This document shows, one piece after another, positions 6,147-13,579 of a DNA stretch of 19,139 nucleotides. Position 1 is the stretch's first letter. Each line of letters begins with the position of its first letter. The stretch spans positions 1 to 19,139 of the forward strand of contig JARRNJ010000052.1 in NCBI GenBank assembly GCA_037385045.1. The letters run 5' to 3'. The notes beneath the pieces are model-generated. The model was not told the origin of the DNA. It made no database searches and saw nothing but the letters and a program-made list of their open reading frames with translations. The stretch is from JARRNJ01 sp037385045. Lineage in GTDB: Bacteria; Pseudomonadota; Gammaproteobacteria; JASBUN01. Made by a program: the position numbers and the translations under genes.

Positions 6147-8303
6147 ATGGCCGAGAGAAAATGCCCGGTGATGCACGGCGGTGTTACCACCGCTGGCGTG
6201 TCGAACATGGAGTGGTGGCCCAAGAGCCTGAACCTCGACATTCTGCATCAGCACGACACCAAAACCAACCCGATGGGCAAAGGCTTCAACTATCGGGAAG
6301 AGGTCAAGAAGCTGGATTTTGATGCACTCAAGAAGGACCTGCATGCGCTGATGACCGATAGTCAGGCGTGGTGGCCGGCGGACTGGGGCCACTACGGCGG
6401 TTTGATGATCCGAATGTCCTGGCACGCGGCCGGGACTTATCGTATTGCCGATGGACGCGGTGGGGCGGGCACCGGCAATCAACGTTTTGCGCCCATCAAT
6501 TCCTGGCCGGACAACGTCAACCTGGACAAGGCGCGCCGCCTGCTCTGGCCGATCAAGAAAAAGTACGGGAACCGGCTCAGCTGGGCAGACCTGATTGCCT
6601 ACGCGGGCACTATCGCCTACCAGTCCATGGGGCTGAAGACCTTCGGCTTTGCCTTTGGTCGCGAGGATATCTGGCATCCTGAAGTCGATACTTATTGGGG
6701 CTCCGAGAAGGAATGGCTCGCCCCCAGCGGCAGCGAAGGCAGCCGTTACTCCGGCGAGCGCGATCTGGAAGACCCGCTCGCCGCAGTGATGATGGGACTG
6801 ATCTACGTCAACCCCGAAGGTGTCGATGGCAACCCGGACCCGATCAAGACCGCCCATGACGTGCGAGTGACCTTTGCCCGTATGGCCATGAACGACGAGG
6901 AAACCGTCGCTCTGACCGCCGGTGGCCACACGGTGGGCAAATGCCACGGTAACGGCGATGCCTCCTTGCTCGGCCCGGAACCCGAAGCCGCCGGACTCGA
7001 AGATCAGAGCCTGGGCTGGATCAACAAGACCAAACGCGGAGTTGGCCGCTACACTGTGTCCAGCGGCCTGGAAGGCGCGTGGACCACGCACCCCACGAAG
7101 TGGGACAACGGCTATTTCCATCTGCTGCTCAACTACGACTGGGAGATCAAGAAGAGCCCGGCCGGCGCCTGGCAGTGGGAGCCCATCAACATCAAGGAAG
7201 AGGACAAACCGGTCGACGTGGAAGATGTCTCGATCCGCTACAACCCGATCATGACCGATGCCGACATGGCCATGAAGATGGATCCGGAATATCGGAAGAT
7301 CGCCGAGCGCTTCTACAAGGACCCAGAACACTTCTCCGACGTCTTCGCACGGGCGTGGTTCAAACTCACACACCGGGACATGGGCCCGAAGGCGCGTTAC
7401 ATCGGGCCCGAGGTACCGAAGGAAGACCTGATCTGGCAGGACCCGGTACCGGCGGGCAGCACGGACTACGATATCCAAAAGACAAAGGAAAAGATTGCCG
7501 CCAGCGGTCTGAGCATTGGCGAAATGGTCTCTACCGCCTGGGACAGCGCCAGGACCTTCCGGGGTTCGGATAAGCGCGGCGGCGCCAACGGCGCACGTAT
7601 CCGCCTGGCTCCGCAGAAAGACTGGGAAGGCAACGAGCCCGAGCGTCTCGCCAAGGTACTGGCCGTGCTGGGACCGATCGCGGCCGAGAGCGGCGCCAGC
7701 GTCGCCGACGTCATCATCCTGGCCGGCAACGTCGGTGTCGAACAGGCCGCCAAGGCCGCGGGCTTTGATATCAGCGTGCCTTTCGCGCCCGGTCGTGGCG
7801 ATGCTACGGACGCGATGACGGACGCCGCGTCGTTCGAGCCGCTGGAGCCCCTCCATGACGGTTACCGCAACTGGCTGAAGAAGGACTATGTAGTCAGGGC
7901 CGAAGAGCTCATGCTCGACCGCACCCAACTGATGGGCTTGACTGCGCCGGAGATGACGGTCCTAGTGGGCGGTATGCGGGTACTGGGCACCAACCACGGC
8001 GGTACAAAGCACGGTGTTTTCACCGATCGCGTCGGCGCGCTGACCAACGACTTCTTCGTCACCCTGACGGACATGAACTACACGTGGACGCCGGCAAGCA
8101 ACAACCTGTATGAAGTCCGGGATCGCAAGAGGGACGAGGTCAAGTGGACGGCGAGCCGCGTGGATCTCGTGTTCGGCTCCAACTCCATCCTGCGCGCCTA
8201 TGCCGAAGTCTATGCGCAGGACGACAACCGGGAAAAGTTCGTGCAGGACTTCGTCGCCGCGTGGACAAAAGTAATGAACGCCGACCGCTTCGACCTGACC
8301 TGA
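6147..8303 (+). CDS. katG: Catalase-peroxidase KatG
   Basis: Cytoplasmic bifunctional haem enzyme that dismutates H2O2 and also acts as a peroxidase, 718 aa, normal for the family. The distal haem pocket is Arg89, Trp92, His93 in MIRMSWHAAGTYR. The Met-Tyr-Trp adduct needed for catalase activity is present as Trp92, Tyr220 (LIYVNPEG) and Met246 (ARMAMNDEET). The proximal haem ligand is His261 in LTAGGHTVGKCHG. KLTHRDMGP carries the conserved mobile-Arg region. The C-terminal duplicated, haem-free domain begins around residue 420 and is complete. The ATG at 6147 follows AAAAGGAG. The gene stands alone, with an OxyR-like site upstream and a hairpin downstream. The minus-strand frame at 6117-7928 is a shadow. 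Confidence 0.98.
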   Translation: MAERKCPVMHGGVTTAGVSNMEWWPKSLNLDILHQHDTKTNPMGKGFNYREEVKKLDFDALKKDLHALMTDSQAWWPADWGHYGGLMIRMSWHAAGTYRIADGRGGAGTGNQRFAPINSWPDNVNLDKARRLLWPIKKKYGNRLSWADLIAYAGTIAYQSMGLKTFGFAFGREDIWHPEVDTYWGSEKEWLAPSGSEGSRYSGERDLEDPLAAVMMGLIYVNPEGVDGNPDPIKTAHDVRVTFARMAMNDEETVALTAGGHTVGKCHGNGDASLLGPEPEAAGLEDQSLGWINKTKRGVGRYTVSSGLEGAWTTHPTKWDNGYFHLLLNYDWEIKKSPAGAWQWEPINIKEEDKPVDVEDVSIRYNPIMTDADMAMKMDPEYRKIAERFYKDPEHFSDVFARAWFKLTHRDMGPKARYIGPEVPKEDLIWQDPVPAGSTDYDIQKTKEKIAASGLSIGEMVSTAWDSARTFRGSDKRGGANGARIRLAPQKDWEGNEPERLAKVLAVLGPIAAESGASVADVIILAGNVGVEQAAKAAGFDISVPFAPGRGDATDAMTDAASFEPLEPLHDGYRNWLKKDYVVRAEELMLDRTQLMGLTAPEMTVLVGGMRVLGTNHGGTKHGVFTDRVGALTNDFFVTLTDMNYTWTPASNNLYEVRDRKRDEVKWTASRVDLVFGSNSILRAYAEVYAQDDNREKFVQDFVAAWTKVMNADRFDLT

Positions 8304-8319
8304 GTCCCGATATCCCTCC

Positions 8320-8345
8320 CCGCGCCGCATCTAATAGCGGCGCGG
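8320..8345 (+). terminator. katG hairpin terminator candidate
   Basis: Perfect 9-bp stem CCGCGCCGC / GCGGCGCGG with an 8-nt AT-rich loop, 16 nt after the katG stop. No T-run follows (cggagtcggg), so it may act with Rho or as a 3'-end protector. Confidence 0.55.
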
Positions 8346-8414
8346 CGGAGTCGGGGACAGACTCTGAGATTTCAGCCGCTCAGTGCGTTACGGATGGAGG
8401 TCGGCGCTTTCGCC

Positions 8415-8431
8415 TCCCCCTATCTGGGGGA
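8415..8431. terminator. Second hairpin between katG and the convergent small gene
   Basis: TCCCCC / GGGGGA with the 5-nt loop TATCT, lying 29 nt beyond the 3' end of the minus-strand gene at 8460. It is placed to end that gene, or to back up the katG hairpin. On the plus strand it is followed by aactgaagatgatttt. On the minus strand there is no T-run. Confidence 0.4.
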
Positions 8432-8459
8432 ACTGAAGATGATTTTGAGTGCTCGTCTG

Positions 8460-8921
8460 CTAATTGCCTAATTCGAAATGAAAATCCGTAGGAGCATTGT
8501 GATTGACAACCACAATGATTTCATAGTCTCCCGGTGCGAGGTTCACATTGTTTCCGAAATGGGTTGTCGCCAGGCTTTTGCGTGCGACATGCATGCGCAC
8601 CACGGGAAGCAAAGTCCATGTTCCCTTGCGGGGAGCCAATTGCTTATAGAGCATTGTGACGTTCGCTTTTTCTACAGGTTTCCTGTCCCTCTCAATAAAC
8701 ACGACCATGTGATAATTCGGCCGGGGGGAGTGGCTGAGCAGCATGGGCATTGCGCCGCCGCCCCGGACCATCGTTGCATGAGGCCCTTCGAACGCCTCCG
8801 CAGGCAGGACTTTGAGAGTGACCCGGACGGCGCCTGCCGTTTCCGTCTTGCTGATGTTTTTAGCGTCTGCTGCATTTGACGCGATAAGACAAGCAGCTAG
8901 AAACGTCGACCAGAGAATCAA
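8460..8921 (-). CDS. Small secreted protein, possibly P19-like periplasmic metal-binding fold
   Basis: Exported protein of about 153 aa with a signal peptide (ILWSTFLAACLIASNAADA) and no Cys in the mature part. The mature part is beta-rich, with conserved-looking blocks PNYHMVVFIERD, KANVTMLYKQL, LLPVVRMHV, THFGNNVNLAPGDYEIIVVV and a final NAPTDFHFEL. The HFGNNV..PGDYE segment resembles the HYGANI...GNYEL segment of Campylobacter P19 iron/copper-binding proteins. This is a remote resemblance and only a hypothesis. The first usable codon in frame is a TTG at 8921 with no Shine-Dalgarno, and it lacks the positive n-region. An ATG at 8940-8938 has GGGGAA in front of it but is out of frame by one base, so the annotated start is uncertain. 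The gene is single and convergent with katG. Confidence 0.6.
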   Translation of the reverse strand: MILWSTFLAACLIASNAADAKNISKTETAGAVRVTLKVLPAEAFEGPHATMVRGGGAMPMLLSHSPRPNYHMVVFIERDRKPVEKANVTMLYKQLAPRKGTWTLLPVVRMHVARKSLATTHFGNNVNLAPGDYEIIVVVNHNAPTDFHFELGN

Positions 8922-9043
8922 GAATTTTGACTTGCGTCATGACATTCCCCGCCTTTTTGTGGCGGATTTGGATTGCAACGATTCCTCGTATTGCCTGTAA
9001 TGTAGAAGAAATATATGGCGCCGCCACAGGACCCGACATTCGA

Positions 9044-9059
9044 TACCCGCAAGCGGGTA
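9044..9059. repeat. Short perfect inverted repeat in the divergent intergenic region
   Basis: TACCCGC-AA-GCGGGTA, 7-bp arms with two central bases, between the minus-strand small gene and the plus-strand transglutaminase genes. A second small stem (CCGG-AAA-CCGG) lies just downstream near 9072. They could be an operator or RNA structure. No factor can be named. Confidence 0.4.
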
Positions 9060-9107
9060 AGCAGACCCCGCCGGAAACCGGACGCAGGAGAGCGCATGCC
9101 TGAAGCA

Positions 9108-9135
9108 TTGTGATAATGCCGTTCGCGTCTATAAC
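9108..9135 (+). promoter_or_regulatory. Possible promoter of the transglutaminase-like pair
   Basis: TTGTGA (9108-9113), a 16-nt spacer and TATAAC (9130-9135) match the sigma70 consensus at 4/6 and 5/6 positions. Transcription would begin near 9142, about 40 nt before the ATG at 9182. Confidence 0.4.
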
Positions 9136-9181
9136 AGCTTAGAATTGCCTCATTCAATTTTGCTTGGTGAAGCTCTTTCCC

Positions 9182-11077
9182 ATGAACACCAAATTATTGA
9201 AGGCTAGATTGGCCTATACGCTGGCCTTTGCGCTGATGACCGGCGCAGGCTCCGCGTGCGCGGCGGACACGCACAGCCATAGCGGTGCGGACATTCGTCA
9301 ACTCAGTTTCAGCGCCGAGGTACACGTGCGGGCCGACGGCCGGTTTACCGAGCGCGACGATCAGGTGATTGAGGCGTTGACCCGCAGCGGCGCCAATTCC
9401 ATAAACCCCTTCCAGCAGACGTTCTCAAGCACCCTGTCGAAACTGAAGGTGCTTTCGGCTTGGATCGAGACGCCGGAGGGTAGGCACAGGCCGGTTCCCG
9501 CATCAGACGTCTTCGTGCGGCCGGTGCCGGCAACACAGGGGGCGCCGATGTACAGCCGCGCCGAGGTGCTTAATGTAGTCCTGCCGCACTTTACGAAAGG
9601 CGACAAACTGCACATCACCACGTTACTCACGCAGACCAAGCCGTATTTCCCCAATGAATACTTCGGCGTGTGGGGCGTCGACGAGCGCCAGTCCGCCCGC
9701 GACCAGAAAGTGGTCGTGCAGGGACCGGTCTCGATGCATCTGAAGGCGGCCCAACGTGGTGGTTGGACCATGTCGCGTCACATCAACGGCGCCACCGAAG
9801 TCTTTACGGCCACGCTGGCCGAGCACCATGCGCATTTCCCAGGTCCGGCGACGGTGGATTCGGGGGACTACAGTCCGGTGTTCGAGGTGACCAGCTTCCC
9901 GACTTGGGCCTCAGTAGGCAAGGCTTACTGGGCGCGCGCCAAGGCCGAGGCGACCGTGACCCCGCGAGTCAAGAAGGTGGCCGACCGTGTGACCGGGAAG
10001 TTGCACGGCTGGAAAGCCGTCAAAGCACTGTATGCCTGGGTCTCGGCAAACATCCGCTATGTCGGGCTGGAATTGGGTGTGGGCGGTTTCGTGCCGATCT
10101 CGGCCGGAGCAACGCTGAAGACAGGCTATGGCGATTGCAAGGCACACGCCACCTTGCTCGAGGCGCTCCTGGCTGCGCGCGGCATTGCCGCGTATCCGGT
10201 ACTGATTAACTGGAGCAGCGCCTTCAACCTGGTGCCACTTCCAGGCCCGGATTTCAATCACGCCATCGACTATCTGCCCAAGTATCATGTGTTCCTGGAT
10301 GCGACCGGCGAATACGAGACGCCCGGCCAGTTGGCTGTGGGTGAGCGCGACAAGCCGGTCGTGGTTGCCGGTCCGCACTCCCAATTGCTGCGCACTCCGG
10401 GTGGGCAGCCCGACCAGAACCGGCTGGATTACCATGCCACGCTGCATCTGGCGCCTGACGGCACCCTCACTGGCGACGCGCAAATGACCACATACGGCTG
10501 GTGGGCCTGGTCCAACCGTATGATTTTCGCCCAAGTGCCGCCGGGTGCATACAAGCGGTTGATGAGCGACGTATTGAATACCAGCGGTGGTGGCCAGGGC
10601 ACCTTCGAGCATGGCAATCCGTTGGTACTGGATCGGCCATTTCAGATCGAAGCCCGCTGGAGCACGCCGGCCTACGCGGTGCCGGGTAAGACGTTGTCTT
10701 TGCGCTTGCCGGCCGGTCCGTATCTGGTTCCAAGTATGGAGAGTACCAACGACCCGGTGAGTGCTCTGGCGGCAGTATGTGGTCCTGACACGCGTGGGCA
10801 CAGTGTCAACACCTACTTCGGTGGGATTGACTGGCATACTTTGCTGGTTTTGCCGCCGGATTATGCGCCAACGTATTTGCCGCCGGCGATCGATATGCAC
10901 AACGCAGCGGGCAGCTTCAGTTTCGCGGTACACGACCACAAGGGCAGGATCGAAGCGTATTATCAGCTGCGCCTGACTCATGTGTTGTATCCCCCGTCCC
11001 AGTACGCCGATCTACGCGCGTTGCTGCGTGCCGATCTGCGCGCACAGCATACCCCTTTGATCTTCAAACATATCTGA
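9182..11077 (+). CDS. Secreted DUF3857/transglutaminase-like protein, catalytic triad intact
   Basis: Exported protein of 631 aa from the ATG at 9182. In-frame TTG/GTG codons at 9164 and 9167 would only lengthen the n-region. The signal peptide is about residues 1-28 (LAYTLAFALMTGAGSACA). The N-terminal part up to about residue 230 has the DUF3857 pattern (a beta-sandwich with FVRPVPATQGAPMYSRAEVL). The transglutaminase-like core follows: ALYAWVSANIRYVGLELGVG, then TGYGDCKAHATLLEALLAAR with Cys319, FNHAIDYL with His360, and FLDATGEY with Asp373, a complete Cys-His-Asp triad. A beta-rich C-terminal domain follows. In other bacteria such proteins are periplasmic or surface proteases or transglutaminases of unknown substrate. 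The next gene starts 12 nt downstream and is a paralogue, so the two form an operon. Confidence 0.85.
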   Translation: MNTKLLKARLAYTLAFALMTGAGSACAADTHSHSGADIRQLSFSAEVHVRADGRFTERDDQVIEALTRSGANSINPFQQTFSSTLSKLKVLSAWIETPEGRHRPVPASDVFVRPVPATQGAPMYSRAEVLNVVLPHFTKGDKLHITTLLTQTKPYFPNEYFGVWGVDERQSARDQKVVVQGPVSMHLKAAQRGGWTMSRHINGATEVFTATLAEHHAHFPGPATVDSGDYSPVFEVTSFPTWASVGKAYWARAKAEATVTPRVKKVADRVTGKLHGWKAVKALYAWVSANIRYVGLELGVGGFVPISAGATLKTGYGDCKAHATLLEALLAARGIAAYPVLINWSSAFNLVPLPGPDFNHAIDYLPKYHVFLDATGEYETPGQLAVGERDKPVVVAGPHSQLLRTPGGQPDQNRLDYHATLHLAPDGTLTGDAQMTTYGWWAWSNRMIFAQVPPGAYKRLMSDVLNTSGGGQGTFEHGNPLVLDRPFQIEARWSTPAYAVPGKTLSLRLPAGPYLVPSMESTNDPVSALAAVCGPDTRGHSVNTYFGGIDWHTLLVLPPDYAPTYLPPAIDMHNAAGSFSFAVHDHKGRIEAYYQLRLTHVLYPPSQYADLRALLRADLRAQHTPLIFKHI

Positions 11078-11089
11078 TAGGGATTTGCC

Positions 11090-12961
11090 ATGGATCTGTG
11101 CAAAACCGTCCTCGGCGTGGTGATCGCTCTGACCGTGGGTGTGCGGCTCGCCCAGGCCGGCACCGCTACACCGCCGCAGGTCAACTACCAGATCATCAAA
11201 CAGCACGTGGCGCTCGATATTGCCAAGGACGGCAGCTATACCAAGACCGTTTCACGCGTCGTGCAACCCATGACGCTGTCGGGTGTTGAGCAGGTGGCCC
11301 AGGTGCAAATCGCCTATCCGGCCAACTTTGCCACGGTGAAGATTCTTGAGGCCTACACGGAAACACCCGCGCACAAACGCGTCAATGTCGCGCCTTCGGC
11401 CATTTTCACTCAATCGACGGCCAGTGCGCTGCGGGCGCCGTTTCTTAGCAAAGGCACCGTCAAGAACCTGATCTTCCCGGCTGTAACGCCGGGATCGACC
11501 GTGCACCTGCGGTATGTCGAGCATTTTGACAGGGCCTACCTGCCGGGCATCTACGCCGCGTCGGCGACGCTGGCACCGCACGTACTGGCACAGTCGGTCA
11601 CCATCAGTGTCACTGCACCCAAATCGATGCGGCTATACGTCCACGCACGCGGACCCTGGCTCGAACACCGCAGTGCCGGCCGGGGCACCCAGACGCTCAG
11701 CGCGACAGGCAGCTGGTCGCGTGTCGACTTCCCACCGCAAAATACCGCGGCCGTTGCCCAGTACGCACCGATGGCGGTCATTGGCACAGCGGCGCACTGG
11801 AAAGCCGTCGCGCAGGCCTATGATACATTGGCGTCGACGGCGACGCGGACCACACCGGCTATCGACAAGGCGGCTGCCAAGGCGGCGGACGGCGCGCACG
11901 GCAAGGTGGCCGTGGCGCGCATTTACCGTTGGGTACAGCAACACATTCAGGCAGTGAACGTCGATTACCGCGAGGCCGGTTACCGCCCGCCGACGCCTGC
12001 CAGCACCTTGGAGCGCGGCATTGGCGATAGCAATGCCAGCGTGGCCCTGTTGTGCAGCATGTTGCGCGCCGTGGGCGTCGAGGCGGTGCCGGCGTTGATG
12101 TCCACCTCGCGGCGGTACGTGCCGTATCCTGGCCCCGACCCCTTTGCCTTTGAACACGTGCTGGCCTACGTCCCTGCTTATCACCTGTATCTCGATACCA
12201 GTCAGCGCTATGCGGGTATGAACGCGTTGCCGTTGATGGATGCCGGCAAGCCGGTTTTGATTACCGGTGGCGCCAGTGCCCTTGTTCGCACGCCGGCGCC
12301 GGAACGTAACCGAGTGCAGTACCGTGAAGTACGGTCGATGACGCTGGATCCGGATGGCATTATCGACGGCACCAGTCAGATCACGGCTTCCGGCTGGCGC
12401 GCCATCCGCATGCGCAAAGATCTGTTGAGTGATCGAAGCGGTGAGCGGTTGTGGCGGTTCATCCAAAACGCTTACTACCGAGGAGGCCACACAGGGTCGA
12501 TGCGGGTGGCGGAAATTTCCAACCGGCACCATCTGGATCGACCGCTGAGTATGAAATTGCAATGGCGCAATAGTGACGCGTTCATTCCGGGGCGGCGCGT
12601 GGCGCTGGTGGTGCCTGCGCCGGGCAAAATCAGTGGCACACTGGCCGCGTTCGTCAGCCAGGCGATACGTCACTATCCAAGTGTCCTTGAGCCCGAAATC
12701 ATCGACGAGGTGATGCGTCTGCGTTTGCCCGCCGGCATGAAGCCGGCGCATCTGCCCGCGAATCACCATTTGGAGACGCCATTCGGCAGCTACAGCGTGA
12801 GCTACCACTACGCCGACGGTCGACTTGACGAGGAGCGCCGGCTTCAACTCGACCGATTTGTGGTCGAACCGCAGCAATACCCCGATTTGCACCGGCTGGC
12901 CGTCATGGCCGTTAGCACGGCGCGCAAGGGCCTGTTGCTGCAACGGGGCGGCGGAGCCTGA
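11090..12961 (+). CDS. Secreted DUF3857/transglutaminase-like paralogue with Cys-to-Ser active site
   Basis: Exported protein of 623 aa with the same plan as its upstream neighbour: signal peptide 1-23 (VLGVVIALTVGVRLAQAG), DUF3857-like beta domain (about 30-250), transglutaminase-like core and beta-rich C-terminus. In the core, the place of GDCKAH reads GDSNAS, so the nucleophile Cys is Ser314. His356 (FEHVLAYV) and Asp369 (LYLDTSQRY) are kept with the same 13-residue spacing as in the paralogue. A Cys lies ten residues further on (LLCSML) but outside the motif. The frame is intact, so the change looks like a maintained loss or change of chemistry rather than decay. It is likely a pseudoenzyme partner, regulator or substrate-binding subunit of the active paralogue. 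No terminator was seen after the stop. Confidence 0.83.
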   Translation: MDLCKTVLGVVIALTVGVRLAQAGTATPPQVNYQIIKQHVALDIAKDGSYTKTVSRVVQPMTLSGVEQVAQVQIAYPANFATVKILEAYTETPAHKRVNVAPSAIFTQSTASALRAPFLSKGTVKNLIFPAVTPGSTVHLRYVEHFDRAYLPGIYAASATLAPHVLAQSVTISVTAPKSMRLYVHARGPWLEHRSAGRGTQTLSATGSWSRVDFPPQNTAAVAQYAPMAVIGTAAHWKAVAQAYDTLASTATRTTPAIDKAAAKAADGAHGKVAVARIYRWVQQHIQAVNVDYREAGYRPPTPASTLERGIGDSNASVALLCSMLRAVGVEAVPALMSTSRRYVPYPGPDPFAFEHVLAYVPAYHLYLDTSQRYAGMNALPLMDAGKPVLITGGASALVRTPAPERNRVQYREVRSMTLDPDGIIDGTSQITASGWRAIRMRKDLLSDRSGERLWRFIQNAYYRGGHTGSMRVAEISNRHHLDRPLSMKLQWRNSDAFIPGRRVALVVPAPGKISGTLAAFVSQAIRHYPSVLEPEIIDEVMRLRLPAGMKPAHLPANHHLETPFGSYSVSYHYADGRLDEERRLQLDRFVVEPQQYPDLHRLAVMAVSTARKGLLLQRGGGA

Positions 12962-12990
12962 GTCGTCAGTAGCTCCTTCGGGGGCCGGCT

Positions 12991-13290
12991 TCACGTTCGC
13001 GTAGCCCTGTTGATACAGCTCCCGTGCGCCATAAGCGCCCATGGGGTGTGGGTTATATTGTTGACCAAGGCTACCGCAACCACATTGGCCAACCGTCGCA
13101 CGCGAATGTCTCTCTACCAAGCCGTCGGCGCTTTGCCTTAGCATATCAACGATCACGCGCCATCGAGCAAGAGCATGGACAAGGATGCATCGCCACGCTC
13201 CGAGATCGGCATTAATCGGATTGTCCCACTGATACCGCTTTGGCGCGGCACCCTTTGAGCCCATCCGACCCTCGATATCGTGAGCACGTT
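12991..13290 (-). pseudogene. Decayed IS110-family transposase (C-terminal part)
   Basis: Reading the minus strand, one frame gives VPRQSGISGTIRLMPISERG, continuing DASLSMLLLDGA. This matches the IS110-family block normally read as VPRQ-x-SSGGK-x-RL-x-x-ISKRGD-x-x-LRxLLIxGA. That frame stops at about 13153, and a second frame continues with RRLANVVAVALVNN, a stretch ending WALMAHG, then a stop at 12991-12993, like the family's NVAxVALANKxARIxWALL. At least one frameshift and a stop separate the two, and the N-terminal catalytic DEDD domain is missing. It is a dead fragment. No element ends were found. Confidence 0.75.
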
Positions 13291-13434
13291 TGCGAGTGGA
13301 TGGCTCCTGAGCCGAAGTTTCCAAACCACGCTTGTCGGGAAACTGAACCGGTCAACACGCACGATCATGACGTCTCTTTGCGAAAGTGCATATCAGTCCA
13401 TCCCCCCACCCCGAAGGTGAGTGACCCAAAGAAC

Positions 13435-13448
13435 ACATAATGTTATGT
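13435..13448. promoter_or_regulatory. Inverted repeat ACATAA-TG-TTATGT upstream of the amidase gene
   Basis: Perfect 14-nt dyad 131 nt before the amidase ATG. It sits in the only AT-rich stretch of this gap, with a further GACATAAC copy at 13473 that contains a perfect -35-like TTGACA (13471-13476). No -10 at the correct spacing was found. It could be an operator for an unknown regulator. Confidence 0.35.
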
Positions 13449-13579
13449 CTTAGATAAGTTACGCATCAGATTGACATAACGGCAATTAGTACTTGCGCGC
13501 CCCCCACAAAGAGTCCCATTATGCAGGGTGCTGCTCGAACGCACCCCCCGTTACGACGAGGGCCCCACGGGAGAAAGCC

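Noticed and set aside
6117..7928. 603-aa minus-strand open frame
   Set aside because: Antisense to the whole of katG, no recognisable family, no start signal.
8495..8517. Inverted repeat CATTGTG / CACAATG with a 9-nt loop
   Set aside because: It lies inside the 3' coding part of the small secreted gene and encodes conserved-looking residues, so a chance dyad is more likely than an operator.
11633..13324. 563-aa minus-strand open frame
   Set aside because: Mostly a shadow of the second transglutaminase-like gene. Only its outer part overlaps the real IS110 relic, and it is in the wrong frame for the relic's conserved blocks except by chance.
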